Shown here: positions 10,276 through 24,301 of the stretch, piece by piece | Layout of the letters: each line of letters opens with the position of its first letter | How positions within the stretch are numbered: the first letter of the stretch is position 1 | Origin: Rhizoclosmatium globosum | Lineage: Eukaryota > Chytridiomycota > Chytridiomycetes > Chytridiales > Chytriomycetaceae | NCBI GenBank assembly: GCA_002104985.1 | Contig: MCGO01000087.1 | Coordinates: forward strand, 104,807-168,806 | Length of the DNA stretch: 64,000 nucleotides | Direction of reading: 5' to 3' | The notes under the pieces: generated by a model | Database searches by the model: none | Told to the model about the DNA's origin: nothing | Seen by the model: only the letters and a program-made list of their open reading frames with translations | Made by a program: the position numbers and the translations under genes

Positions 10276-11271
10276 ATGCCTGTCGAGAAGGCTCTTCCTC
10301 CACCCATCAAAGCCCAACTATCTGATGGTTACGTCTTCTTATCCATTTTCTCTCTCCTGCTCCTAGCCATATTCCTCTACTTTGCCCTCTACGCCGAGAT
10401 CTTTGCTCGCAAGAAGCCACTCTCCAAGCAAAACCTCTTCACTCCTTTCAACATCAGCCTCTTTTTCATCAATTTCTCTCTTTCTATCTATACCATATGC
10501 AATGCCATCAAACTTCGCTCTGAATCCAAACAGCAAATAGACACACTCGAATTTCTCAAACAGCAAATATACACACTCGAATTTCTCATTGATCTATGCC
10601 AAGCCACGTTCGACATCTGTTACCTCTGGTTCAGCTTCAAACGCAGCGCGAACCAACTAAGAGTCTTATATCCCTCCCTCTTCCCCGTCATCCAAACCGC
10701 GTTCCTAATTTCCCCAGCGCCTCTCCTCCTCCCAGCCCTCCTCGCTCTCATAAAAATTATTTCCCCATCTATATTCCTGAATCTGTCTGAATTCTTTTGG
10801 TATCAATGCTCCGAGATCCTTTGCACAGTCATCATCCTTGCGTTTGACGGCCTCCTCATCACCACATTTATCCAATACCTCCAACGAACGCGTGTCAGTG
10901 AAGAATCCGTTGACTTGAAGTTCTTGATCATTGCGCGCTTCGGTGTTGTGGCGTGTTCAATCTGTGGAGTTATGATTCTGCTTTGGGTGGGGAATATTTG
11001 GGCATATTTTGCCATGCCTGCTGGAGAAACGTACGCCACTGTGAATGCGGCAGTCACAATCGTGTATAGTGTGTGTATGTGTTTGATTGCGACGGTGTTG
11101 GTTGGGATGAAGGTTGCGCTTCATTGGCAGCGTTGTGAAGAAGTGAGAATGGAGGAAAAGAGGTTGAGTGGCTGGAATTTGAAGCAAGAAGTAATGAGAG
11201 AATCGGATGCCACATTGAGGATTTCAGGTGGGACATTAGGGGCTTCGCAAACATTTGGCATCGATAAATGA
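10276..11271 (+). CDS. Orphan multi-pass membrane protein, copy 1
   Basis: Single exon, 331 residues, with about seven hydrophobic helices: FLSIFSLLLLAIFLYFALYA, then LFFINFSLSIY, IDLCQATFDICYLWFSF, and AFLISPAPLLLPALLALI and others. It ends in a hydrophilic tail. No family recognised. It is a tandem paralogue of the next gene; shared signatures include TPFNISL, LCQA..ICYL.FSF.RS, EFFWYQ.S.ILCT and FLIIARFGVV. Seven helices with an out-in topology would fit a receptor-like or transport role, but that is speculation. A 30-bp tandem duplication inserts ten extra residues (KQQIDTLEFL repeated). Confidence 0.7.
   Translation: MPVEKALPPPIKAQLSDGYVFLSIFSLLLLAIFLYFALYAEIFARKKPLSKQNLFTPFNISLFFINFSLSIYTICNAIKLRSESKQQIDTLEFLKQQIYTLEFLIDLCQATFDICYLWFSFKRSANQLRVLYPSLFPVIQTAFLISPAPLLLPALLALIKIISPSIFLNLSEFFWYQCSEILCTVIILAFDGLLITTFIQYLQRTRVSEESVDLKFLIIARFGVVACSICGVMILLWVGNIWAYFAMPAGETYATVNAAVTIVYSVCMCLIATVLVGMKVALHWQRCEEVRMEEKRLSGWNLKQEVMRESDATLRISGGTLGASQTFGIDK
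10528..10587 (+). repeat. 30-bp in-frame tandem duplication
   Basis: Two adjacent 30-bp units differ by one base and encode KQQIDTLEFL then KQQIYTLEFL. The paralogue downstream has no such duplication, so it arose after the gene duplication. Confidence 0.9.
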
Positions 11272-11384
11272 GCTGGTTTAGGATGTTTTATGAGCCGCGT
11301 TATTACATTTTCTTTTCCTTTCCTTGAGTAAATCTTGGTTTGGTGTTTTCTTAAACGTAAGAGTTCCATTGTTTGCATACAATC

Positions 11385-12341
11385 ATGGTGTCTGCTTCCG
11401 ACAGTATTGAGCTCAAAGTATCCCATGTCTACTTGATTCTCGGATTATTTGCTATCGCAATGCTCCTCACGTTTCTTTACTTTGTCCTATACGTTGAGAC
11501 ATATTCACATAAGAAACTGTTCTCACGCGAAAACTTGATGACACCGTTCAATATATCATTGCTCGTAGGAATACTATCGTTGATTGGTTATGATTTCGGT
11601 CAATATGCCTTGAACAAGTTCAGTGGCGGGGCGTTGTCGCAACAGCAACAAGCTTTAATCGAAACCGTTATGGACCTTTGTCAAGCCTTATGGGGAATAT
11701 GTTATCTCTCGTTTTCATTTGTTCGATCGTCAACTCAACTGCAGTTTTCATTTCCGAGAACGTTTTCTTCAATCAAAATGGCGTGGATGTTGTCACCTGT
11801 TATTCTGTTGATTCCGGCGTTTTTGGCTCTCATAAAGCTCATACGCCTTGATGCTTTCGTGGCGTCAGGTCATAGCGAGTTCTTTTGGTATCAAATTAGT
11901 CAGATTTTATGTACGATTCTGTTGGCCGCTTTTGATATCATATTCCTTCGCTGCTTCATCCTTTATTTACGGCAAACGCAAGTAGACGACTCAACTCCAA
12001 TTGATATGCGCTTTTTGATAATTTCTCGTTATGGCGTAGTGTCTTCAGGATTGTGTGTGGTAATGATTCCGCTTTGGGTTTCAAACTTCACAACCTACTT
12101 TACCATGTCTCCTGGAGATGAAGACTTTTGGCCAAATTATGTAATCGTAACAACTTCTTACAGTTGTCTTATGAACTTTGTCTTTATGATACTCTTCGCC
12201 ATGAAGATATCTTTGCGAATACTGTATGACAAGACCGGAGGTACTGATTGTAGGCCGTCGACTTTACCGCGAGTAAAGCTGCCCACAAAAGAGTCTACCG
12301 TGCGAGTGTCAGATTCGAAAGATACGATCGGCAATAATTGA
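11385..12341 (+). CDS. Orphan multi-pass membrane protein, copy 2
   Basis: Single exon, 318 residues, ATG at 11385. About seven transmembrane segments, first LILGLFAIAMLLTFLYFVLY. It shares with copy 1 the spacing of all helices and blocks such as TPFNISLL, DLCQALWGICYLSFSFVRS, EFFWYQISQILCTILL and RFLIISRYGVV. The C-terminal tail is polar, Thr/Lys-rich. No characterised family recognised. The two copies are same-strand, 113 bp apart, and diverged well beyond recent duplication, so both are probably kept by selection. Confidence 0.7.
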   Translation: MVSASDSIELKVSHVYLILGLFAIAMLLTFLYFVLYVETYSHKKLFSRENLMTPFNISLLVGILSLIGYDFGQYALNKFSGGALSQQQQALIETVMDLCQALWGICYLSFSFVRSSTQLQFSFPRTFSSIKMAWMLSPVILLIPAFLALIKLIRLDAFVASGHSEFFWYQISQILCTILLAAFDIIFLRCFILYLRQTQVDDSTPIDMRFLIISRYGVVSSGLCVVMIPLWVSNFTTYFTMSPGDEDFWPNYVIVTTSYSCLMNFVFMILFAMKISLRILYDKTGGTDCRPSTLPRVKLPTKESTVRVSDSKDTIGNN

Positions 12342-12419
12342 CCGTCAGTTTTGAATTTTAGAAATAAAGTATGACGATAGTAAACTCATTCGAGTTGCGA
12401 CTGGTATTTACTATAGTCG

Positions 12420-14342
12420 TCAAGAGTGAAGTTTCCAAAACAGCCTCCACGACTCCTCAGTCCGTCCCCTCCATCGAACACCTCTACCAACCGACAATCC
12501 AAGCAGTCCCAAAAACCCATAAGGATCTTCAACCACTGATTCGCGTTTCTCCCAACTCCCTCCTAACGACATTACTGTCATACCCAACTCAAGCTCTTCC
12601 ACCTCCTCATCATCCATATCGTCCTTCAGCTCTTTTACCATCGCTCGCATGCACTGAACTTGCGGTAGATATACGGTATCAGCTTCTCCCGCGCGGTTCA
12701 ACTCTGCAGCAACAATCTCAACAAACCGCTCAATGATGTATAGAGCTCGTTGTTTATCCACCAATAGCACTGCTGGAATCAACTCTCGCCATTCATCGCG
12801 CATTCGACATGCAACGAACCAAAATACGATCGCTGCCTCGAACACTGCGAAGGAAAAGTAACCGATTGGGAATACCTTTGTCTCTTTCATATACTCTGAG
12901 ATTTTGGTAATGCGATGGGCTGATTCAAGGCACCGATGGATGGCGTTGAGGATAATTGATAAAGTCTGACGACATATTAAGGTAGGGCTATATCCTTTCA
13001 GCATGGTGACAAATAATTGAGGGCGGTATAAAATTGATATGCTGGCTAGATAGTATCCCGTGCAATCATAACAGTCTCCTGGATGTTCCCATGCAAGTTG
13101 GACGCGGAACCGGGCAATATCTTCACAAGTCAGCATTTCTGCGTGTTCTGAAAGCAAAACTACATCGGTTGAAAATGTGGTATATAGATCGATTCCTTTT
13201 GAATTCAAAGCGAGTGAAGCCTCAGATGCAATCAAGTCTTGAACTTTGGTTGGAGGTACAGAATAAGCTTGTTTCACGACTCCAATAAAATAGCATATTT
13301 TCGATATCCATTTCGTGTAATCTGATTTCTTGAAGTATATTATTGAGGCGGGATCTTGTCCTGGGCCTTTGATTCTGTCACTGTTCAGTTTCATATCAAC
13401 GCTGTTTGGAGCAATCGCTTTTTCGGTTGCGTAGTATTTAAAGCATCCCCAAAACGCTCTTCTGCGTTCCTCCTTTTGTCTTGAAGTCAGGTGCGACAGC
13501 CATGGTGAGTCGTCAGGGTCAATGTCGAGTTTCAGTTCTCGAATCATGCTAAGTGCAGCTGCCAAGAATCTTCGACCTACTGCTGGTTGGCCTTTCGCTG
13601 TCTCAGCTGTTAGTTCGAGTAAGGCAAGAAAACGAATCAAAACTTACAAATTGAGAAGATGTGAAGATAATAGTATGCAAGAATCAGCTCTAATGATGCC
13701 CCGGTTCCATATCGATTCAACGCCTTTATCGCCCTCTTATAATATGAATATTGAATCTGTTCGGGATATGGATTCCGACACATTCCTGTCCCAACCAGGC
13801 ACATCACAAGCCTGACAAATGTTATGACGTCAGCAATAGGACACTCATCCAGCTGAAAATGTGGAAAGCACTCACCGCAATGCTGGAGATAAGCTCGTAA
13901 ACTCTCGCACTACTCGCTCAAAGTCAACCACAAACCCCGTTCGATCAAGAAGATAGTTTTCGTAGCATATCAGCCAGTCGTTGTATGTAGGTATCAAGTC
14001 TATGTCTTCAATTGTTCCTTGTGGTTCTTCTTTATCGACTAGGGGCGTATCCATTTCGTTGATGATGTGATCCAAGATCTCTGAGGCAAGGTAGTTGCGC
14101 TGCCAAGGTTGCTGTATCTGATGATTCCAATCTGCATGCATAGTTTCCATCGGAATTACTGAAGGTGGGACAAGCGGGGCTGAGATTGAGTCTGGAGCTG
14201 CAGTCTGAGGTTTTGCAGCTGATTCAAAGACACAGTCAGCTTCGATGCCTTGATGCACACATCGCTCGCAAGCTATTTCGCCTGGAAAGCACTTTCGCTT
14301 GGCTGTCCTGCAGGGCTTGCAGGCGTAGGACGGTTTGACCAT
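12420..14342 (-). CDS. Zn2Cys6 binuclear-cluster transcription factor
   Basis: Three exons: 13876-14342, 13648-13811 and 12420-13606, total 605 residues in one frame. The N-terminus has the six-cysteine Zn cluster (ACKPCRTAKRKC, then ACERCVHQGIEADC), the hallmark of fungal Gal4-type regulators. The middle part is the fungal_trans region (LVGTGMCRNPYPEQIQYSYY, FLAAALSMIRELKLDIDP, RRRAFWGCFKYYATE). It ends with an acidic stretch (DDMDDEEVEELELG). Such proteins bind CGG-type sites as dimers in the nucleus. The target pathway cannot be read from context: neighbours are orphan membrane proteins and a CoA-pathway enzyme. Confidence 0.92.
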
Positions 14343-14601
14343 TGTTGTTTCAAGTATGGGTATTTTTAGAGGTCAGGGGAAAAGCCAAAATCGTTCATTA
14401 CATAATGTCAGAAAATTCAATGAGTCGGAGATGAGAATTCGAAATTCAGTGGATCTTTGTAGTCAACATAATCTAAACGTTGGAAGGGGATCATAATTGA
14501 TAACAGTTAACTATCATAATGTGAAAAGCCTCCACAATCAAATTCCACTTAATCACATTTCTGGAACTGCAACTTCAACTCTTTATTCTAGAAGGCATTC
14601 T

Positions 14602-15956
14602 CTACTTTTCGACAGCAGCAGCAGCAGCAACCCATCGATCTTGCCTCTCAATCAACTCATGAATAAACGATCCTTCAATCTCAACCCCAAGATCCTGTTC
14701 CTCTTTTGTCAATCGGATATCCTTTTCCTCTTGATTCGTAATGAGAATCACATGGTGTTTACGCGTGGACAGAATGTTTCCAATCACGGCTTGGTGGCCG
14801 TACCGAGCGAGGGCAGTTTTAGCTTTCGAGATTAAGATGGATGGGTCTGTTTCGAGCTGTTATGTGTTTTGTTTTAGAGGTGAGACTGAAAGAAAGGGGT
14901 GTTTGGAGGGGTCTTTTGGGTACCTTGAAAGAAACTACAAACGCTCGGGGAGCCCACTCTTTAACGAGAGGTGAAAGGATTTTGGGACTTGGTCAAGTTC
15001 AAGGTGAAGTGCTCCTTCGCCTGATTGAATCTTGTGTTGGACCTGAAAAGGACTTTAGTATAAGGTCAGAGCTGACAAACAAACGCACCATCTTTCCCAT
15101 CGGAATATAAAAATCGCTCACGGCAGCGGCCAAATAAAACATGGCGCGTTCCTGGATTTTAGCGAGGCTGCAGGAGATTTCTCGAAGCAGGAAAAGGTAT
15201 TCATTCACGTCAACGAAGGAGACAAGTTCGAGAAGACCTTGTTGCTTCACTGAATTGTATTTTTCGAGTACCTGGAGCATAGCAGGTGTGTATTGAGGTG
15301 CGACTAAATGGTGAGAGATTATTACAACGTTGGTTCAGGGATGGATGGAAGAATGGAGCACGGTCGGCCGTAGAACATCATCAATCCTTTTTCACTCAAG
15401 GTCCTATATGAATACTCGCGTTCATGTAGTCTCTAACCCCACTCATCAAACACTTGAAAGGAAACACGAACCAGTGATGCCACCGTTTCCGTCAGGCTTC
15501 ATGAAATCAAGGAAACAGTTTTTAGAGTGTGAGTAATGTCTGGAGTAAGGTAGGAGGGAGTATTGGCGATGCAGAAAGATGACAGCATATCCATGTTCCA
15601 AAAAGTACTCTGTTGAGATGGAGCCACGAGTGCCGGCCGAGAAGTTGTCGATAAAACGAACAGTTTGTGCTTCGAGAGGGACTGTAGTTCCACCAGACTG
15701 GTGGGATGTTAGAGATATAACCATGGCGTGATGTCATTGCATATAAAGCTGCCAGGGACGCACCGTTACGAGGACGATGCGACGACCAGGGACTTTTGCA
15801 TGTTTCTCCACGAATGAATTGATCTTTGTTTTGATGTCTTGCAAGTTGGCAGGAGGTTGCTGAGAGTCAAAAAACCTGATTGAAAGGTGTTCAGCTTGCG
15901 GTTCAGAGACAGTGGACAGAACGCAACTGACTGGGTCTGATGCGCATGCTTTCCAT
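14602..15956 (-). CDS. CAB2: Phosphopantothenate-cysteine ligase (one-base frameshift)
   Basis: Second step of CoA synthesis from 4'-phosphopantothenate, cytosolic. Exons inferred: 15928-15956 ([10 protein letters not shown]), about 15764-15875, 15472-15697, 15089-15303, 14924-15042 and 14602-14856. Signature blocks: [68 protein letters not shown] and ANIL-like GNILSTR. The exon 14924-15042 is 119 bp and must be 120: an A is missing in the AAAA run at 14980-14983, between VPK and ILSPLV. Because the enzyme is essential and both flanks are well conserved, I take this as a consensus error. The intron 15304-15471 is unusually long (168 bp). Confidence 0.9.
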
Positions 15957-15995
15957 TCTCACTGGATTCTCTGAAAGTGACAAGTATAAAAGCGG
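15957..15995. promoter_or_regulatory. 39-bp divergent spacer, PPCS / ASCC3
   Basis: Only 39 bp separate the inferred PPCS start codon (minus) from the ASCC3 start codon (plus). Any promoter must overlap the 5' ends of both transcripts. The PPCS start depends on a 29-bp first exon that I inferred from splice signals. Confidence 0.4.
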
Positions 15996-18900
15996 ATGGA
16001 GGAGGACGTGGCGGAGTTTCTTGCTAACTTTCTTTCTCACAAACCACTCATGTTCCGCATCAAACAGCGGACGCCCCACGAGGCACACGCACACGCCGCC
16101 TTTACCGCCTTTTCGCAACACTGGAGCGTCGAAGTTCTCGCGTCGTTCCGGCGTCGCTGTGCCGAATCCGCCGAATCCACCGAAACAAACGATTCGACGT
16201 TGAACGAACTCGACGAATTCGGACGGGACATTCCCTTTGTCGATCCATTCAAAGGCGAAAAAAGAACTCGGAAGAACAACGCCGAACTTGGACTTGCGCC
16301 GGACTCGGACTCGGATGCGGACACGGTCTCAGAAGAGGACGACGACGACGACTTTGATCCCGTTGCAAAAGAACTCCAGAGACAGTTTGATCAGGAACAA
16401 CTCGGCGCAACAAACTCTCAAATTGTGGCGGCGAGTAGTGGCTCTGGGACTGGGACTGGGACTGGGACTGGGGGCTCGGGTAGCGCGAGCTTTGACAGAG
16501 ACTGGTTGCTGAGGTGAGAGTGTTCACGTAGAAAGCTTAACCACAGCTACAGCTAACCTTGATCCACCGTAACAGTCAATGCGAAAAGCATCTTCAGTCG
16601 TTCGCTGACTCGGATGGCCTGTCTCCCTTGGCTCTGTGCACCCAAATCTTTACAACCCTTCGTGGTCCCCAAGGAGGTGCGTTTTCTTCCTCTCAACTAC
16701 AAGTTGACTCAAACGGCTTTCACTACTATCTAGATGATGAAATTCAAAGTGCCTTACTCGATTCACTTGGATATGGCAACATGGAATTTGTTTCTGAACT
16801 CTTGTTGCATCGCAAAGACATCATCGCAAACATTGTCGCGAATGTATGAGTTGACTTCTTTCATGAACTATTCTCTAACGTCGGTAGCAGAGTCAATCGG
16901 ATCCACATGGTGGAGCAGCAAAACAACCAACATCTTCAAAACCCCAATTCAGACCTCAATATGGAGCACAAGTTACTGTCATGTCTGCCTCCGAAAAGGA
17001 GGAACTTAAACGTCAGCGTAAGGAACAAAAGAAGCGTGCGAAAATGACAGATGGAGAGAATACCGCTGCTGAATCGGCCAACTTGCTTGGATTCGACGTT
17101 GAGCACTTGAAGAGAGCTCGAGAGGAGCAGTTATTGAGCAATGCATCTAGTACAGGCATTTCTAATCCTGTGAGTCTTCAAATCTTTCCATTTCACAACA
17201 ACTTACCGTTAACACCTAGACTTTTACTTCGGCGCCCGTAATCAAATACCCACACGTATACCAATCTACGGAAACCTCATCCTCGGCAGCATCTGTATTT
17301 GGAGCACGCACAGCCCTCCCGATAGGCTCCACCCGTGAAGAATTCCAAGAATACGAAATCATCAGTATCCCCGCTGCCAAACGCGCCGCGAAACGTGCAG
17401 AAGAAGCTCTCATTTCCGTAACAACCTTTGAACCATGGGCCCAAAAAGCCTATAAAGGATACAAATCCCTCAACAGAGTCCAATCGATCGTCTACCCCGT
17501 TGCATACGAAACCAACGAAAACATGCTTGTATGCGCTCCAACCGGTGCCGGTAAAACAGACGTGGCAATGCTTACCATCCTTCGATGTATCGGCCAACAC
17601 CGAAAGAACGGTTTCATTATGAAGAACGAGTTCAAGATTGTCTACGTTGCGCCAATGAAGGCTCTAGCTGCTGAAGTTGTGGCCAAGTTTTCGAAGCGTT
17701 TGGGTGGGAGTGAAGCGGAAGGTGGGCTTGGATTGACGGTCAAGGAATTGACTGGAGATATGCAGCTTACGAAAGCTGAGATTGCGGCGACTCAAATGAT
17801 TGTCACAACTCCTGAAAAGTGGGATGTTGTCACGCGTAAGGGGACTGGGGACACGGAACTTGCGCAGAAGGTCAAATTGTTGATTATTGATGAAGTGCAT
17901 TTGTTGCATGAAGATCGTGGAAGTGTTATTGAGAGTATTGTGGCGAGAACTCAGCGACAAGTGGAGACTACGCAGAGTATGATTCGTATCGTTGGTTTGT
18001 CTGCAACGTTGCCCAACTACGTCGATGTTGCTCAGTTCCTGGGGTAAGTTCCTTTCTCCCCTCGCATTCGAAATACTAATATTACTTGGTAGCGTCAATC
18101 CTTTCCAAGGTCTCTTCTACTTTGACTCTGGATTCCGTCCTGTCCCTCTCGAACAAAACTTTATTGGAGCCAAAGGTCGTCCTGGTTCCGCCTCATCCAA
18201 GGCAAACATGGACAAAGTCTGTTACGAGCAGCTTATCAAGCTCGTCAAGGACGGTCACCAAGTCATGGTCTTTGTACACTCCCGCAAAGATACTGTCAAA
18301 ACAGCCATGATGCTCCGTGACGAAGCAATGACAGACGGCGTTGCTGGCTTATTTGATGCAAGTCAGGAACCAAACTACGCCAACGCTGTCAAAGAAATGG
18401 CGAAAACGCGAAACAAGGAACTCAAGGAACTTTTTGGATCTGGATTCGGAATTCACCACGCTGGAATGCTGCGTAGCGACCGTTCCATGGTTGAAAAGTT
18501 TTTCGAGAAGGGATATATGCGTGTACTCTGTTGTACTGCTACCCTCGCTTGGGGAGTCAACTTACCAGCATACGCCGTTATTATCAAGGGAACCCAACTG
18601 TATGACTCTCAGAAGGGTTCGTTTATTGACTTGTCTATTCTTGATGTGCTTCAAATCTTTGGTCGTGCCGGTCGTCCTCAATACGAAGACCAAGGTGTTG
18701 GATACATTATTACTAGTCACGATAAACTCGCGCACTATGTCAGTGCCATGACCATGCAACATCCAATCGAGTCTCGATTCGCTCAGCATTTGACGGATAA
18801 CTTGAACGCCGAAATTTCTCTGGGAACTGTGACAACAGTAGACGAAGCCATCAAATGGCTCAGTTATTCATACCTCTTTGTACGTATGCGAAAGAACCCG

Positions 18901-21900
18901 TTCCATTATGGGTTGGATTGGAAGGTACTCGAAGACGACCCAAATCTTGGAAAGCGATGTGGAGAACTTGTTACGATCGCTGCCACGCAACTTCATAAGG
19001 CTCAAATGATTGTGTTTGACGAACGGAACGGGTTCTTGACTCCTAAAGATTTGTGTCGTATCTCGAGTAACTACTATATTCGCAGTTCTACGATTGAAGT
19101 TTTTAACGAAATGATGAGGCCGACTATGACGGAAGCGGATGTCTTGAGTATGTTGAGTCGAGCCACTGAGTTTGAAAACATCAAGTTGAGGGAGGAGGAA
19201 GTGGTCGAGCTGAAGTTGTTGCTCAAGAATAGCTGTTATTGTGATGTCAAGGTTCGTCTACATTTGACCTTCCAATTTCAAGAAATTGACTTTGTTTCAT
19301 AGGGAGGCACCGATACTGCTTATGGGAAGACCAACATCCTTCTCCAAGCTTACATTTCTCGGGCTCAGTTGAACGACTTTGCTTTGGTCTCCGACTGTGC
19401 ATACGTCGCTCAGAATGCAGCCAGAATCCTTCGTGCTCTCTTTGAAATTTGCTTGTCTCGCAACTGGGGTCCAACTGCAAGTGTTATCATCTCTCTTTGC
19501 AAATCCGTCGACCGTCGTATGTGGTCATTTGAGCACCCTCTCTCTCAATTTGACCTTCCATTTGAAATTATCGAGAAACTGAATCGCTCGAATATGGGCA
19601 TTGAGGAGCTTAGGTTTATGGATGTCAAGGAAGTTGGTAGTGTTGTGAGACATATGAAGATGGGAGGGTCAGTCGCAAAGTGTGTTGAGCAGTTCCCTGC
19701 TCTGCACTTGGAAGCTGAAATTGCTCCTATCACTCAAAGTGTCATTCGCATCACTTTGTATGTAACAGCTGACTTTTACTGGAATGACCGCGTTCATGGC
19801 TCTGTGGAGCCATTCTGGATTTGGGTTGAAGACTCTGAGAGTGTTGGAATTTTGCATTCAGAGTACTTCCTTCTCAACAAGAAGACAGCCTTGGAACCAC
19901 AAAAGCTAGTATTCACGATTCCGATTCCTCGAACTGATTCCACATCTGACGAGTTACCTCCACAAATCTTTGTTCGGGCGTTGAGTGACAAATGGATTGG
20001 ATCGGAAACGGTGGAAGCCATTTCATTCAAGCATTTGATTTTACCGTCCATGAAGCGATCTCCGCATACGGATTTGTTGAATTTGCAGCCGTTGCCTGTG
20101 TCGGCTTTGCAGAACCCAGTGTTGGAGGAAATTTGTGGAAAGAGGTTCAGTTATTTTAACCCTGTTCAGACTCAGATCTTCCATACATTATATCGAACAA
20201 ACAATAATGCTTTGATTGGTGCTCCAACGGGTTCTGGAAAGACTGTTGCAGCTGAGCTGGCCTTATGGTTTGTTGTTGACGTGCACAATATAGGTTTCTC
20301 ATCACTTCTATGTTTCTAGGGCGGCTTTCAGAGACTTTCCTAAGTCTAAGGTCGTTTATATTGCTCCACTGAAGGCTCTGGTTCGTGAGCGAGTCTCCGA
20401 CTGGCGAGCGCGTTTGACCAATCAAATGGGACGCAAACTTGTCGAGTTAACTGGAGATGTGACACCAGACCTGAAAACCATTCAAACCGCAGACATCATC
20501 ATCACAACTCCTGAGAAATGGGACGGAATCAGTCGTAACTGGCAAACGCGTAAATACGTCACAGATGTTTCGCTTGTCATTATTGATGAAATTCATTTGC
20601 TTGGTGGAGACCGTGGACCGATTTTGGAAGTTATTGTGTCAAGAATGAATTACATCAGTGCACAGACGGGGAAGAAGATTCGAATTGTTGGGTTGAGTAC
20701 AGCTCTTGCGAATGCAACTGATTTGGGAGATTGGTTGCACATTGAAAACGAAGGATTGTTTAACTTTAGACATTCTGTGAGACCAGTTCCTTTGGAAGTT
20801 TATATCGATGGGTTTGCTGGAAAGCATTGTATGTAGTTCTTGGCATATGTCATTTTGTTTCTCTCACATAACTTCATAGATTGTCCACGTATGATGTCGA
20901 TGAATAAGCCAACGTATGCTGCTATTTTGACACACTCTCCAACGAAACCAGTCATTGTCTTTGTTTCATCACGTCGTCAAACTCGTTTAACTGCACAAGA
21001 TCTGATTGCATTCTGTGGACTTGAAGACAACCCAAAACGTTTCCTTCATATGCCAGAGTATGAGCTTGAACTCCTCGTCGAGAACGTCAAAGATCAAAGT
21101 TTGAAGTTGTCATTGCAATTTGGAATCGGTTTACACCACGCTGGTTTGATTGAAGCTGATCGTAAACTGAGTGAAGAACTTTTCGTGAACGGCAAGATTC
21201 AAATCTTGATTGCCACAAGCACTTTGGCTTGGGGAGTCAACTATCCCGCTCACTTGGTTGTAGTCAAGGGAACTGAGTTCTACGATGCGAAGACCAAGGG
21301 ATACGTTGATTTCCCCATCACAGATGTCCTTCAAATGATGGGAAGAGCTGGCAGACCGCAGTTCGACGATTCTGGAGTTGCTCGTATTTTGGTACAGGAC
21401 ACAAAAAAGAACTTTTACAAAAAGTTCTTGCACGAGCCTTTCCCTGTTGAGTCTTCGTTGCATAACTGCATTCACGATCACATGAATGCCGAGGTTGTTG
21501 GTGGAACCATCAAATCGAAGCAGGATGCTATGGATTACTTGACTTGGACTTACTTTTACAGAAGGTTGCAGATGGTATGTTTTGCTAATAATTATCGATG
21601 TTGTTTTTTTTCTTACAAGCTTCAATCAGAATCCTACATATTACGGCGTGCAAGATATCACTCCTGAAGGAATCAATCGATACTTGTCGGAACTCATCGA
21701 AGTCACGTTCACTGACCTTGCGAACGCGTTTTGTATTCAAATTGATCAAGGTTTCTATGTGAAGCCAACTGTCTACGGAAAGATTGCATCATACTACTAC
21801 TTGTCTTACAAAACTGTTGGACTCGTTATGCGCCGTCTCACAAAGGATTACAAACCCATTGGTGACGCAGAAAAAGGGGAGCGTCCGGACGGAGATTTCG

Positions 21901-22907
21901 CCCACCTCCTTAGAATCTTGTCTGATGTCCCAGAATTCAACGAGCTTCCAGTTCGTCACAACGAAGACAAAATGAATCAAACCCTAGAAGATTTGCTGCC
22001 AGTACCTGTAATGATTTTCTGGAAGCCTGGAATGGAACTCTTTGGAGGAGTTCCTGAGAACTTGGGTTATGAAGATCCACACGTTAAGGCGTTCCTGCTT
22101 CTCCAAGCGCACTTGACTAGAGTTAAGACTCTACCGTGCTCTGATTACAACACCGATACGACAAGTGTTTTGGATCAGTCGATTCGTGTTATGCAGGCAA
22201 TGGTAGATATATCCGCGGATAAAGGAATTCTTGGCACTACTTTGGGTGTGGTGAAGATGATGCAAGCTATTAAGCAAGCGCGATGGCCATCTGACTCTGA
22301 TTTGCTGACGCTACCACATGTCACCGAGGAGAACGTGGAAGCTTTGAAAACTCACAAGACCAAACCAATCACATCTTTGTTGGATCTGTGTAAAATGCCA
22401 AACATGGATGTGGTTCGTTTGTTCTCCACTTTGCCTGGTGTTCGATCAAACCATGCTCAGGAAATCGCAACAGTCATTGGCAATATGCCGTTGATGGAAG
22501 TTACTGCGACTGTAGAGGGAAGCCGAAACAAGAATGGTGTTTGGGAGGTTGATTGCGGTAAGGAGTATGAGCTCAAAGTCCAGCTTAAGCGTACTCGTTT
22601 GCCAACCAATACCAGAGGTGTCAAGGAACTAAGAATTCATTCTCCAAAGTTTCCTAAGGCCCAATACGAGGGTTGGTTTGTGATTCTCGGTAAAGAGGAC
22701 AAGGATGAACTTGTTGCTTTGAAGAGAGTAGCCGCAAGCGGGGATGCCTCGAATAGTGGTAATATCACTGATCTGCGCTGCAGCATGAAGTTTAGTGTAT
22801 CAATGGACCCAGGACCTATGGATCTTGTCGTTGTTGTTAACAGTGATGGTTATCTCGGACTCGATCAACGTATTACAGTGCGCCTTCTTGCATCTTTTAA
22901 GGCGTAA
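15996..22907 (+). CDS. SLH1: ASCC3/Slh1-type dual-cassette Ski2-like RNA/DNA helicase
   Basis: Nine exons: 15996-16513, 16576-16843, 16891-17169, 17220-18043, 18093-19251, 19303-20267, 20320-20828, 20880-21574 and 21630-22907. All junctions keep frame, giving 2164 residues, close to the animal protein. Two helicase cassettes: the first with [21 protein letters not shown] and GRAGRPQ; the second with [20 protein letters not shown] and GRAGRPQ. Each is followed by a Sec63 unit. The N-terminal region ([26 protein letters not shown]) fits ASCC3/Slh1, not the spliceosomal Brr2. It splits collided ribosomes and supports alkylation repair in other organisms. A GGGACT hexanucleotide repeat (about 16446-16471) encodes a GTGTGTG linker. 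In the second cassette motif III reads GLSTALAN in place of SAT. Confidence 0.95.
16446..16471 (+). repeat. GGGACT hexanucleotide repeat
   Basis: Four tandem copies of a hexamer inside exon 1 of the ASCC3 gene, encoding alternating Gly-Thr. Probably length-variable. Confidence 0.85.
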
Positions 22908-23065
22908 CGCCTTTTTTCCAGAATGGGTTCGTATTTTGAACTTAAAGTTTGGCAATAAACATGGATTTTAAGATGAGACATGTTTGCGTTGACTAAAATA
23001 TATATTCAACCACGGAAGGGAAGGGAAGAGAATGAGTCCAAAACGAAAACAAAATAGCCTCAATA

Positions 23066-24301
<1,236 letters not shown>

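Noticed and set aside
12371..12736. Plus-strand ORF of 121 codons starting with ATG
   Set aside because: Shadow of the C-terminal exon of the Zn2Cys6 factor on the other strand.
16446..16471. Hexanucleotide repeat as telomeric or regulatory element
   Set aside because: It is in frame within an exon and encodes a flexible Gly-Thr linker.
15996..22907. Large helicase as Brr2 (spliceosome)
   Set aside because: The N-terminal region and length fit ASCC3/Slh1 better; the two are close relatives, so a tree would settle it.
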